A program made the translations under genes and the position numbers. This document shows positions 11,906 through 23,459 of a stretch of 64,000 nt of DNA, in pieces. Below the pieces are notes generated by a model. It had not been told where the DNA came from and did not search any database. It saw nothing but the letters and a program-made list of their open reading frames with translations. Every line of letters starts with the position of its first letter. Position 1 is the stretch's first letter. Origin of the DNA: Plantago major (taxonomy: Eukaryota > Streptophyta > Magnoliopsida > Lamiales > Plantaginaceae); contig CM048839.1 of assembly GCA_026545765.1 (NCBI GenBank), positions 91,974,914 to 92,038,913 on the forward strand, given 5' to 3'.

Positions 11906-13676
11906 CCTTTATTTGAAAACACCAAAACACTATAGGACTTTATTTGCAAACTTGGTGCAAAATTGATCTATTGGCACCAATTTCCCGCCTAATAAAAGTC
12001 AACAACTCGCCGATATCATATAAGCTTCTTTTGCAACAGTTGCATATTCTCTCAACTTGCCATGTGAAATTAAAAGTTGTATGATTATTGATTAGCCTCC
12101 TTTGTTAATAAAGCTAGAATTTGGAACTTTTGTTTGGATTCAACGACAACCATAAATCCCACTTTGATACTACTACTATTAATAAAGCAAGCAAGCAAGC
12201 AAATCTGTCAGCCCAAAGAAATGTTTAAGTTTGTATTAGCCCCAAACCAAACTCGTTTTGCACACGTGAAATCTTGCGCAAATCCAAGAAACAACTCATA
12301 ACACAATTATCGAGTTTACTTTACAGCACAACCAGTTGACTTTTGCTTCTTTTATCACTCTTTTTTTTCCAAGCTTCTCAAATCTGTAAACTAGCAGTAT
12401 TTCAGTATAGAATAGTATTAACATTCAGTCTACATGACACCTAGCCAAGATAAACAACAAACAACTAGTGGAAAAACTTAAACAAAGAGGGTAGGCTTTT
12501 TCTAGCATGCACATGTTACATGCCTCAATCAATACAGCAAGAATGCAAGATCACCAACTTACCAAACTCACATCAACTACATTATTGGAAAACAAACGTC
12601 CGTTGTGTTTGGAAGAGAACCATGCTATGAACACATAAGGCTCTATTAGTCTATACCAGAATAACCTGAACAAGAAATGACGACCACCATTAAATGATAA
12701 ACTTGAACAAGCAACATTGAAAAAAAATCCCAACATTCAGTTCATAGTGCATAAACCAGACATGTTGAAAGAATTCAGTCATGCAGATTTCAAGTGCATT
12801 CAGAACCAAGAAAAGAAAGCCTGTAGCAGCCATGATTTACCTGCGGTGGCCGACTGCCTCCGGATTGCCAGTAAGAAAGATCAGGACAGTCATGATGTGA
12901 CTATTAATGCCACCACTATATTGTTATACAAATCTACTTGGATTTAGCATGGACTAGAATAGAAACAACATTGCCAACAAGGATGATCTGGTATTAACCA
13001 ATGACAATGGGGAAGCTGACTCTAAGTTCCACATATAATAACTAAATGGTGGCACTTGTGGTCTAACAGCTACATTCTGCAATCAAGTCATGTTACTTTA
13101 CTGTGCAGTAATAGATCGACTGCTGCAGTTTAAGGTCAAAAGAATACCAGGAAGCAACGAATCAAAGCTGCCTAGAGAACATGTACAGTGTCAAGGGAGA
13201 TTTATTACTAATGAATGCAGGGAAGAATGTGATGTAGTATAACGGGCTACACTGTATGAGCTATCAAGTTCATATTCCTAAGAAACCATAAAATAAAGAC
13301 CGATCATCAGGCAAACATAAGCTCTACCCATGTATGAATGATAAGTGACTTGATAGCTTTAAAGAAGTTTAGATGTGCGGTCTCATTATTCTGATTCAGA
13401 AGAAAAATCAATGCACATCCACCATGAGATATATCCTAGCAATGTTTAGATTCAACATCAAGAAAACTAGTAGAAAAACAATATTAAGATGTGGTTATAA
13501 GCTATTTTACGAATGAATTTACCATGTGGACACCACCAGATCAAAGTGTCACTATAAAAATTAGAAACAAAAGCAAAGAATTATACTTGCTATCATAACT
13601 TTGTAACCCCATAAAACTGTCTCCACCTGTCATACACAAAAATCCACATAAATTTTCAACCACCAACTTAAAATGA
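11906..13676. other. Intergenic DNA downstream of TAF7
   Basis: Mixed AT-rich sequence beyond the TAF7 3' end. Short frames at 12551-12736 (minus) and 12717-12947 (plus) lack recognisable domains. Extended TAF7 3'UTR or an unrecognised non-coding transcript cannot be excluded. Confidence 0.45.
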
Positions 13677-14012
13677 TCATATATTCAAATCCATAGCAGC
13701 CAAAATTCAGTAGATATTTTCCCTTGGCAGATAACGAACAGACAACTGTCGATAAACATGACTAGCCATGCACAAGGGTATGCTTTCACATGATCAAATC
13801 CTTCACAGCCAAACTTCAGTAGACTATCCGTGGCATATAATGAACTGGACAACTGTCAATAAACAATGACTAACCATATACACAAGGGTATAATCTCACA
13901 TATTCAAATCTTTAACAGCCAAATTCGGTACACTTTCCTTTGGCAGATATCAAACTATACAACTGTCAACAGACAATGACTAGCCAAGCAAAAAAGGTAT
14001 GATATTTGCTGG
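13677..14012. repeat. ~110-bp tandem repeat, three imperfect copies
   Basis: Units start near 13677, 13789 and 13898. Each contains 'ttcaaatc', 'cagccaaa', 'ttggcagata' (or a variant), 'acaactgtc' and 'caatgactagcca'. The array lies about 500 bp beyond the TAF7 stop codon and may be part of its 3' flank. Confidence 0.8.
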
Positions 14013-14522
14013 ACTTTATATCATAATGCCATTGGCAAACAGGAAGCAAGTTGCATCAACACAGGGAAGAAAGGTCGCAAAACACATTTATAAATAAGCA
14101 TCTAAAATACCCAACACAATGAAAGCTTAATCTCTTTTTCCTGCCCTGCTTTAACATGGAAGAAAACAATTAACTTCTAAGAATTTATAGAAATTCATAT
14201 TACGCTAAAAACCAAAGCAGAAAATGTCAGGTAATTTACGGTTAAACCTCAGCAGGATAGAGATGACAAACAAATGCAAGTTCAATGTCAAATACCTGAA
14301 ATAATCCCATAGCACTTTTCCATACCTTTGAAAAGAAACAAAGAATGACACGGCAATATATAGACATAATAAAACCTTTTTTACTGACAGAAAATTTTAA
14401 AAGATTTGACAGGCATAAAAGATTCGACAAGTAAAGTTTTATGCTGTCTCATAGCCAACTTAAGTGGGCCAATAACTGTCTCTATGACATGTATGTCCTA
14501 TTTACTTGAAAAGACTTCTGGT

Positions 14523-17500
14523 TCATGTTGAATCATCAGTATCATCAGTATCACTCCCATCAGGCTCCCCAGTGACTGTCCCTGCTTCAGGTACATTAGG
14601 CTTCGTTGAAGGTGCAGCAGCCACTTTCTTACCCGCACGTGAGTACTTAGTCAAGGAATATGACAAAAGTACAACAGAAAATAAAACAAAAAAGAAAAAG
14701 AAAATAGTTAACAGAGTACAAGGATATCGATATTCTCAGCACTTCCACCGGCCATTATGTTCTGCAGGTCCTTCTCAACACGGCGCACTACCTCAGGCTT
14801 CAAAAATGAACATTATATAGTAAGCACAACTACCAAGAAATCTAATCTAGAAAAAAACTTGAAGTAGAGTCGCCTTGACAATATCATGCCAAAAAATATG
14901 GACGTCCTTAGCTTTTGTGAATGACATTAAAAAAAATAGTTATTTTTAGTAACAGGAGAGTGGAAAAGAAAAATACATAAATAAAACTATAAGATGGCAA
15001 AATTACATTTAAATCAGGCTCTCGACGAAATCGTCGCCTTCGAGCATCCCTCATAGGTGGGGTAAGGCCATGCCTATACTCCACTGCTTCTGGGACACTA
15101 TCCTGATCCTCTCTCACCATAATCATCTGCAAGAGAAGAATAGTTAATATGAAGTTACATCCGAGCCGCAAATGAAATGTATACAATATAATAAAGAGCA
15201 ACCAGCCTACTTGACCAATGTCTGCAGCTTTGATCAAGGCATTATCATCGTAAGTCTTGTATGATTCTACAACAGTTGGAAGATCCAAGAGTGAAGTGGG
15301 GAAGCGATCATTGCCAATAACAAATGTCCCAGTCCTTCCATCCTCTGACACAGTAGCAAATGATTAATAACAAACTAATTGGATCCGTGTTTTTTTAACT
15401 TTATCGATGGCATTTAAATTCATATGCAAGCAACAGTGACAGCATACATTCCAGAATGCCTTCACTGTACTACATTCAACAACATATAACTATATATTCT
15501 GTTGTTTCCAATGCCACATGAATATGATTGGCAACCTTATTCCAGAAACCTAAACTAAAAATCAAAACATATACAGATAGATTACATCGACTCCAGGTTG
15601 AACCAGAAAGTTTATCTTCACGTCCATTAGCAAACTAATCTTTGCATGCTGCATTACCTCCAGATGCCCAAACTGGTAAGCTATAAATCAATGAAAAAAT
15701 CTTATACATCCAACAAACTCAAAAAACTACAGCAACGTCTCGTACATGATTATTTGCAAATATGCAAGGAGATACTGGCTGAGAAGGCTAAATTCTGGCC
15801 AGATTAGTCTGGCTACAATAACCGAAATCACTCAAACTCTTCCAGTATCTATGCAAGGAGAGTAAATTCAACTCATTTCTGTGACGAACCATAGAGATGC
15901 TTAAGAGAAGGCTTGACAAGAATAGGGCATAGCTCGAGGACTTATGTGCTAATAAACAGTTACAAGGCTTGGTGTAATATAAGTATAGGCATGTTGAGTG
16001 TCAGAGACCTCAAGGTCTTTGGCAGGAGATGGTGTTATGCATATATTATGTCTATTTTTACTCCACAGAGTCTTCGAACCAAGTTGTAGTTAAGATATTC
16101 CAGACTTGTAATATACACATGAATTTGGAACACAAATCTAATCAATAAATTTTTGCTTTAATTTTTTATTTAAAAAAAAAAAAAGATGATCAGATAAATA
16201 AATTATTATCCTATGTAACCTTGTACTTCATAAACAAATGAGCATAGCGAGTTCCAACACCAGTCCAATACATTATATTTTTACTATTTTGCAGTATTCG
16301 ACTATTTGTGTAACGCCTCGCTCTCTTAAATAAAAACCATTAATTATTAGAGCGTGCTAGTGCGTCAAATGGGGCACACTTTAAAATTCATGGTCATTTA
16401 AAACTTTTGAAACTAATTCACACTCGATGAACGGAGCGTTAAAAACTATAAATAGCATCCACCGACTTAAAACATTAACCTTTGCAGATAAATTAACTTC
16501 ACGGATTAAAACTTTATATCTAAAACATTATCAGTAAACTTATAATTATGGGTGTACTAAATCAACGTCAAGCTCAGTCCCCATTCACTCCAACTCCAAC
16601 ATTACCTCTAAGCAGAGCTCAATAAGGCAAGGGTGAATGATTGCCTACTTGTACTCGCAAGCAAGCCATACTAAACACACTCGCTCCATAGAAATCACAT
16701 TGAGCATACATAAAAGGACCAATCATACTTCACAAGATACAATTACCAACATTCATACATCAATCACATTAATTCCTCATTCATTCTTACGAAATTGTTT
16801 CTTCATTCTCTTACTTCAAAATCGTTATGTTAAACATTGGAGTTGAGTATTCATTCCTTAACATTCGTTAGAAGCATTCTTTTAATTCAAACTCTTTTAT
16901 TGACATTAGGTAGAATCATTTTAAACATTCTTGATCATTCTTTATTAGAGTGTCTAGACCTACGTCTTATATTGGTTATACGTGTATGCTCACCGTAAAA
17001 ATATACGTTATACGCATTGGCTCTCTTGTGTATACTCACCTTGGCAGTGTACATTAAACACATCACATGTGTATGCTCACCGTAACATACGTTAAACGCC
17101 GAAGCTAAACATCCAACAGAGACACCTAGACATCCTTTTGTTTGCATTATTTACTTCCACTAATTCATCCATTTAATTTTTGATGAAGTGTTTTGCAATC
17201 ATTATTATAATTTAAGAAATAACTGAACAAGTCAAGAAACTCCTGTAGCCATGTTTCCATTCTTTATATGCAAGTGCTTTGCTTAAATTTCACAATCTTG
17301 AACTTATGTTCTCAGTTTGGGTACATTTAAATGCAAGATTACTTTAACACAAGAAACGATAAATTAAAGTTTATCTATAATTGTTTATCACAACGAATAA
17401 CATCATGAATTCATGATCATAAAACATAAATAGCATCATCCTCAAATCAACACAAACTTCACAAAAATCACGTACAATAATTCAACCATGACATATGCTT

Positions 17501-20500
17501 CTAAGCATAAACAATAAATCCTAAGACTTTAGCCTTAGAATAATGAAGACAAGAATCGAGAACGGTTAAACAACAGCAATCTGTCGCAATCATATTTCGA
17601 ACGCCTCACACTTTAAATCGACGATCCCTCCGATCAACATTTAGAATGGTATGTAAGGAATCTACTCTCAAAAAAATTGCCTAATCCAACAGTTAACGAA
17701 ACGGAAATTTAATTAACAAAATGGTTGTGTTGTGCAGAAAATCTTGTATGAAAAATACCTTTTCTTTTCTTGACGGCTTGTTCTTTTCCTAAACCTAATT
17801 TATAAAGAGAAACACCAGCTAAAGTAGTCTTTCACGTTTGCAAGGAGCCATCAAGAAAGTAAAATATATTTTTCAAGGGCAGATTTTCTGCACAGCGCAA
17901 TCATTTTTAAAATTAAATTTCCATTCGCTAACCATTGGATGGATGGGGCAAATTTTTTTAAAGTAGATTCCTAACATAATGTTTCACATGTTGACTAAAG
18001 GGATGGTAGGTTTAAGGTGTGAGGCATCAGGAATCTTAGGTCGAACATAGAGCTGTTTTTTTAAACCCGTTTTTTATTTTTGTCTCTCGTCTTTGTCAAT
18101 TTAAGGCGAGTGAATCTTTAGGATTTTTATTGCTCGTGTTATAAATCATATGCTAGAGTTTAAACATCTACGACATGGTTGTGAATTGGGTCATCTCTTA
18201 CGTTCAATAACTACATGCTAATTCCCGTGTGATGAAAATTATGTATGTGCTTGCAAATTGTTATAGCAGTTTGGTGATTAATGCAATACTCAATTTGGTG
18301 CTTTTCTTATGAGGTTAACATGATGGTAGATTTGTAAATATCATTTGTAGCTAGGCAGAAGTGAAGGACTACGGCTTACTGTAGTTGTTATTCATTTGAA
18401 TGTTTATGACACACTAATTAGCAAGTGTAAGTAACAATCCTTCAGTCAATGACTGATCCTGTTGTACCATTAATGATAAGACAAGAAGTTATATTGCTTA
18501 CTCCGTCACGGGACATAGTTACCATTTCATTTTTGTTGACCTTTACTCCGCTTGACTATAAATTAGTCCTAAACCATAACAAAAAATAATTAAAAAAACA
18601 TATATTATATATTGTATAATCATTATACTTCCATAATAATTTTTTTCAATTATTTTTAACATAAGGTTTTGGATTAATTCGTAGTCAAATGAAGGTTTAA
18701 AAAAGTCAACAAAAATGAAATGGAAACCTTGTCCGGGAACGGAGGAAGTAATACTTAATGTGAATCATAATTGGTACCAAAACAAATAATCGAACATGTA
18801 AATAAAGATGGTATACTTCAGTAAATGTTATCTGTTGCAAAAAAAAAAAACCTTAGCTTAAAACAATGGAATACCTATGGAAGCCTTATGTCTTGTTTAG
18901 TACTCCCTCCGTCCCAGTCTCATCTTCCCGCATTCCGTTTTGGGCCGTCCCAAATTCATCTCCCATCCCTTAAATGGAAAATCTATCTCCTATTTATACA
19001 CTATCTCTCCTACTATATTCACTATTATCATACTTTATTCACTCTCTTTCTTACTTTATCACCATCTCTCATACATTATACATTTTTCTCTTAAATCTTG
19101 TGCCAGGCCCGCGAAAAGATGAAACTGGGACGGAGGGAGTATAATTTTCCGAATTACGAGTAATGCAAAACACTTCCTCCAAAGTCAAATGGATGGACAA
19201 TTGAAGGTAAAGAATGAAATAAAAGGATGTCTGGGTGTCTCTATTCGATATAGACCCTAATGTTTGAGCCAAGACGTTTCACGAGCATACACATGAGAGC
19301 TGAAGCAAAAACCGATGCTCTTACGTACAGCTACGGTGAGTATACACGAGCAAGCTGAGGCGAAAGCCGATGCATTATACACATGTTGCTACGGTGAGCA
19401 TACACATAAGAGCTAAGCTGAAAAGTCATTTTGTGTATGCTACATTGAGTGTACACATGAGAGTCGAGGTGTTTTTATGCATGTGGCTACGTTGAGCATG
19501 CATGTATCCCAGTATGAGGTGAAGGTTACCTAGACACCTTAAGAAAGAATGTTTTAAGAGATTATGACAGAAGTCGAGAAAAAGAGCTTATATAAGAAAG
19601 AATGATCAAGAAAGAATGTTTCAAGTGATTTTATTTCTAGCTAAAGCCAATAAAACAGCTTGAATCAAAAGAATGCTCGAGTTAGACTCTGTTCTTTTCA
19701 ACTCAACTGAACTGTAGTATAAAATATAACTAAGCAGAACTGAACTGAATGGAACTGAATGAGTTTTCAGTTAAAGAGAACAGAGCCTTAATAACTTAAT
19801 GTTAATGAATTAATCCTCAAGCCCAGTGTTTAAAGTGACAATTTTGAAGTAACATATTGCAGAAGACATTTTCTAAAGAATGTCATCAAGTATGAATATT
19901 GTAAGTTGTATCTTATAAAGTATGATTGTTCCTTTTATAATAATGTTATTAGCATACTCAATTTGATTTCTAGGGAACAAATGTGTTTGTGTTATTAGTT
20001 TAGTATGTCATTGAGCCTCAGGTAATGCTGGAGCTGGAGTGGATGGGATCGAGCTTGACGTTGATTCAGTACACCTATGATTACAAGTTTAAGATAATGT
20101 TTTAGATATAAAATTTCAAACTGAGAAGTTATTTTCACTGCAAAGATTAATGTTTTAAATTGATGAATGTTCTTTATTGCTCTTACGTTCCGTTCGTCGA
20201 GTGCGAATTAGTTTCAAAAGTTTTAAATGATCATGAATTTTAAATGACACCATGTATTCTTAATAAGCATGCAACACACTACGTCCATGTTAGAATAACA
20301 ATGGAGCGGGTGTTTGTATTTTTAATCCAATCTCTCAGCATACACTCAAACTTCAATACTTCTGAAACTTTCAAAAACTCAATAACATTCTACATTATGA
20401 CTCAATATCCACAACAGAGACATTCATTTTCATTTTTGAGAATTAAGTAAAACAAATATTGGTTCACACGCATAGACACAATATACCAAGATCGATCCAA

Positions 20501-21495
20501 TTGTATACAGTCACAGGAGAAATACTTTACTAAATTAGATAACACTTATAAAAGGAGTAGAAAATGTTTTAGGCAAGTATTCTCGACTTCAACAAACAAA
20601 TACAAACCCAGTATGTTACGTAACTCCTGCTGATGGTGCTTTTAAGCTCTGGAAAGTGGAAATACTTCAAAGCAGTTGCATCTCTATAGTGAAACTTATA
20701 AATAATAATTTGGAAGAAGCAAGACACTAAATGGTGTCATAGAATCAAGGTGCGGTCCGAATTTGAGCAAGTGTGGAAAAGAGAATCATCAAGAAGACAT
20801 AGACTAGTAATAACATTGACACAATATTCATTAATGAAACAGAACGAAAATTATGAACAAGAAATAGAAGGCAGAACTGCAAGTCTCATCACGAGATAGG
20901 AGCAGGTGGTGTTCGCATATACAAATTGAGAAACTGTACACGTGCATTTAACAAGTTATGGGGTTTATATAATACTATATACTATTCTACTCTCACCAAA
21001 ATTCACCCTTCCATTTGAAAGTGATCTATACAGTATAAGAATAGGTACAATTACAATAATTACGTCCAAGGAAAATTTTCTAATCAACATTACAAGATTT
21101 TTATAATTTTTTGCCACCAACCAATTGAGCAATTATATGCCACATACAGAAGCAACAATGATTATCAAAAATAGTTTCGAGCATCAAATTTACTCCTGAT
21201 AATCTCTAAGCTTACCAAAACGGCTTAATGCCTGCCATTGGGTGGGTACAAAATCCATAGGTGCTATTTACTTACTAAAGCTCAACGTTACACACATTAC
21301 AGAGAAACTCAATATTAACAGCCCAAAACAAGGACAGGAACTGAATTACACGGAAAGGTAAAAAGCATTCAGTAGATTACCAGAAAAGGACAAGTCCAGG
21401 GCCTTGTCCTCAGAAGAAGAAGCAGATTCGTTTAAGAGCTGCTCTATCCTCTCCGCAACAGCCGGTGGCACTCGGAGTATGAATTGCTCCTCCAT
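14523..21495 (-). CDS. TAF7: TAF7, TFIID subunit 7 (five coding exons)
   Basis: This is a subunit of general transcription factor TFIID in the nucleus. In characterised organisms TAF7 contacts TAF1 and modulates its activity during pre-initiation complex assembly. Coding exons on the minus strand: 21495-21381, 15344-15211, 15126-15007, 14797-14720 and 14645-14523. They add up to 570 nt (189 aa plus stop), and all joins fit GT/AG and frame. The start MEEQFILRVPPAVAERIEQL is the conserved TAFII55 N-terminus. The domain continues with EDGRTGTFVIGNDRFP, LLDLPTVVESYKTYDD, GLTPPMRDARRRRFRREP and a PEVVRRVEKDLQNIMAG segment. The tail is acidic (DGSDTDDTDDST). Length is close to what I recall for Arabidopsis TAF7 (about 200 aa). 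Intron 1 is about 6 kb and filled with a large palindrome. The 5'UTR appears spliced (exon ending 22326, acceptor near 21548). Confidence 0.92.
15345..16308. other. TAF7 intron 1, 3' part
   Basis: About 1 kb of AT-rich intron between the TAF7 exon 2 acceptor and the palindrome. No gene or repeat is recognised apart from a poly-A stretch near 16170. Confidence 0.6.
16970..17115. repeat. Minisatellite 'tgtatgctcaccgta', left palindrome arm
   Basis: Diverged copies of 'cgtgtatgctcaccgta' and 'tatacgttaaacgc' are repeated. The expanded inverted counterpart lies at 19275-19510. Confidence 0.7.
18497..18748. mobile_element. Stowaway-like MITE
   Basis: Terminal inverted repeats 'ctccgtcacgggaca' and 'tgtccgggaacggag' extend inward ('ccatttcatttttgttgac' and its complement). 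The right end abuts TA. It is inserted in the right arm of the TAF7 intron palindrome. Confidence 0.8.
18903..19139. mobile_element. Stowaway MITE with TA duplications
   Basis: The ends read CTCCCTCCGTCCCAGT and ACTGGGACGGAGGGAG, flanked by TA at 18901-18902 and 19140-19141. The 237-bp element is the same family as 48050-48290; both contain 'cattccgttttgg' and 'taaatcttgtgcc'. Confidence 0.93.
19275..19510. repeat. Minisatellite 'ctacggtgagcatacac', right palindrome arm
   Basis: At least four imperfect units of about 60 bp carry 'gctacggtgagtatacac' or close variants with 'gagagctgaagc' words. They are the inverted counterpart of 16970-17115, with more copies. Confidence 0.75.
19685..19787. 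mobile_element. Tiny Tourist/Harbinger-like MITE
   Basis: A 103-bp element with ends GACTCTGTTCTTTTCAACT and AGTTAAAGAGAACAGAGCC, flanked by TTA at 19682-19684 and 19788-19790. A TTA duplication is characteristic of PIF/Harbinger-type elements. The interior is 'actgaactgaa' repeats. Confidence 0.8.
20246..21380. other. TAF7 intron 1, 5' part
   Basis: AT-rich intron between the palindrome and coding exon 1. No further gene or transposon is recognised. Confidence 0.6.
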
Positions 21496-21547
21496 GTATC
21501 TCCTTCTCTGTCCCCTTAATTCAACAACTCAATGCACTTTTCAGTAC

Positions 21548-22325
21548 CTGAATATCCACATACAATACAGTTTTAATACTACATTATACCTAATAAATCA
21601 GTATGCAAATAGAATTTACTGTGAATAAAAGTAGAACCGGATAAACAAAAAGTAAAAGAGGAACTCTGAAAATGGAGTGGTTTGTTTGACATCACTTACG
21701 GAGCTCCTTAAACGCGTAAAGCTTCCGCTATATCCGATTGGTAAGTGTTGCCGACAATCTGGATTGTGTATATTGTGTGGAGAAGAAACCGATAGAGTGA
21801 ATAGATTTGACTGAGATTAATGGGGGAATTCTGAAATTAGGTTTGGCAATCTCTGGAGGTGATAATGTCTACTCCCTGGGGGGAACATTGGTTCGAACAA
21901 GGACCGTCACCGATTTAACCCACATCGGAATGTTAAGTAAATGCTAGCGTTGAGCTAGAAGAGAAGAACAATACTCTGCCTAAAATAGAAAACCAGATAT
22001 CTGAAGCGAAACAGACAACAGCTAAGCTTGAACTGAGCTGACACATGCTCGTGAAGATGAGAACAAGGAGACTGAATTGCAGACATAGATGGAGGATAAG
22101 TGATCAGCAGAAAGGAATCGAACATTTGCAATTTGCTGGTAGAAAGATAGAAAAAATACAACAAGTGATAACCAATTTTGTCCAAATATGCACAAGTCTG
22201 AATCATTATCTACCATATATCAGCTAGATTAATCTCTGAAGGCGCTCCATCGAAGCCGAACCCATACCATAACACATGAAGCCTTAAACAAAAATGAATA
22301 ATGGAAGTTAGGGTTTTGGATTTAC
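21548..22325 (-). other. Predicted TAF7 5'UTR intron
   Basis: On the minus strand, a donor ATCAG|GTAAAT ends a putative leader exon at 22326, and an acceptor ATTCAG lies just upstream of 21547, 52 nt before the TAF7 ATG. Leader exons are common in plant housekeeping genes. The splice sites are my reading and have not been checked against RNA. Confidence 0.5.
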
Positions 22326-22617
22326 CTGATGAGAAGTGAGAGAATAAATTAACCACTGAATCAGCTAGCTACATGAAGATGGAGGCGTCAGAACAATTGC
22401 TTCTCAGAAAACAGAGGCGGAGCAGGTGGGGTTCTGCGAGACGCTAATGGAAGCTGGGTTTGGGGATTTTCCGAACCTATCCAATCGCCGACGATTTTGG
22501 AAGCTGAGTTGATGGCTCTGAAATTGGGTTTAGATGAAGCGTGGCATAAGAGAGAGATACGAGAAGATTGAAGTGGAGGTCGACTCACTGGAGGCCTTTC
22601 AAACTGATGAAAGGCGA
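22326..22617 (-). other. Putative TAF7 leader exon and promoter-proximal DNA
   Basis: GC-richer than its surroundings and ending in a good donor at 22326/22325. An 81-codon upstream frame (22633-22388) runs through it without a recognisable domain. The SR-gene-derived inverted duplicate joins directly at about 22618. Confidence 0.5.
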
Positions 22618-22767
22618 AGAATTGATTTTGCAAGTTTAAGGTGCAGGAAATTTCAAATTAAAAAAAAAAAAAAAACAAAAACAAAGAAACAAAAAACCCC
22701 TAAACTGTGAACTTTGCAGAAATCAATTGAAACAGCGAACAAAAAAAAGTCTTTTGAGGATGGAACA

Positions 22768-22846
22768 GAATGATCAGCTAGAGCTAATACATGATAAAAT
22801 AGCCATCGTATCAGCTATCAAAAAAGTTTCAATCGTCACTTCATTC
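22768..22846 (-). ncRNA. Box C/D snoRNA, duplicate copy upstream of TAF7
   Basis: This is a 79-nt copy of the SR-intron snoRNA on the minus strand. The terminal stem is GAATGA/TCATTC. The C box GTGACGA is at 22839-22833, an internal D' CTGA and C'-like box are present, and the D box CTGA is at 22777-22774. The guide CATGTATTAGCTCTAG is retained and is complementary to 18S rRNA. It matches the first SR-intron copy almost exactly (one difference near C': ATACGATGG against ATATGATGG), so it may still be functional if transcribed. Confidence 0.8.
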
Positions 22847-23244
22847 TTAGCCATCCACAAAGACTATACACACTGTAAAACGCTATGGTGCAAAGAACCC
22901 AGAAAGATAAGCATATAAATTTTAAATCCGGGCCAATTGTACCCTAAACAACCGCAAACCCGTGTCCCAGCTAACCGATCTGAAAAACGCTAACGTGCAC
23001 AGATCCGTAACATAGATCACATAAAACAGTCGCAAGAAAAGACAGTGAAATCGTAGAAAATAAGACATTTAAGACGGTGACGCAAGGCAATTTCGCAGAT
23101 TAGGGTTACGAAACAAGGACAATGAAAATATGAAATAACACATAGATCAATTGAATAATCACAGAGGAAGAAGAAGGAAACAGCAAATAAGAACCCTAAT
23201 TGATTAGATTGAATTGAATTAGGTTAGAGTGAGAGAGTAAGGGT

Positions 23245-23253
23245 ACCTGCTGC

Positions 23254-23287
<34 letters not shown>

Positions 23288-23292
23288 CGGCG
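23245..23292. repeat. (AG)n microsatellite in duplicated leader
   Basis: About 17 AG units beside the duplicated splice donor. The SR-gene original at 34106-34128 is shorter. The run lies within a would-be leader exon, so its length may vary. Confidence 0.85.
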
Positions 23293-23459
23293 GAAGAAGA
23301 AGATAGCAAAGTATTGTGAAGTTGATAATGAGAGCTTGATAATGAGAGCTTGAGCATCTCTCGGTGGTTCGTTTCCACCTTAATTTTATCAATCAGTGGC
23401 TAACAAAGGTTTACAAATAGTTTATCATGTCGTTAGAGGTACACCTAGATGTTGTTTAG

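Larger units (their letters stand above)
16309..20245. repeat. Large imperfect palindrome in TAF7 intron 1, possible paired LTR-like copies
   Basis: The left arm (from about 16366 to 17785) and right arm (about 17850 to 20245) are inverted copies. 'aaaacttttgaaactaattc' near 16410 is complementary to 'gaattagtttcaaaagtttt' near 20205. 'gtactaaatcaacgtcaagc' near 16555 matches the complement near 20055. The innermost arms 'gcagaaaatctt' (17735) and 'gggcagattttctgc' (17880) flank a loop of about 60 bp. The left end starts TGTAACGCCTCG at 16309, reminiscent of gypsy-type LTR starts, so this may be two LTR-like copies in opposite orientation. The right arm is longer because MITEs are inserted in it. 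Confidence 0.8.
22618..23322 (-). repeat. Inverted duplicate of the SR gene 5' end (TSS, exon 1, part of intron 1)
   Basis: The reverse complement of this segment matches about 34075-34757 almost base for base: the 'tactttgctatcttcttcttc' leader, the CT-repeat, the donor GCAG|GTACCC, the intron down to 'aaacttgcaaaatcaatt', and one snoRNA copy. Homology stops at the inferred transcription start, so the SR gene's TATA box is not included. The copy points towards TAF7 on the same strand. Confidence 0.92.

Noticed and set aside
16970..19510. CRISPR-like array
   Set aside because: The repeats are irregular, diverged and in plant intron DNA; they are a minisatellite.
22727..22918. Two nearly identical ~63-codon frames (22727-22918 plus; 34466-34657 minus) looking like a conserved small protein
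   Set aside because: Both are antisense frames across the duplicated SR intron and its snoRNA. The identity comes from the inverted duplication, not from protein conservation.
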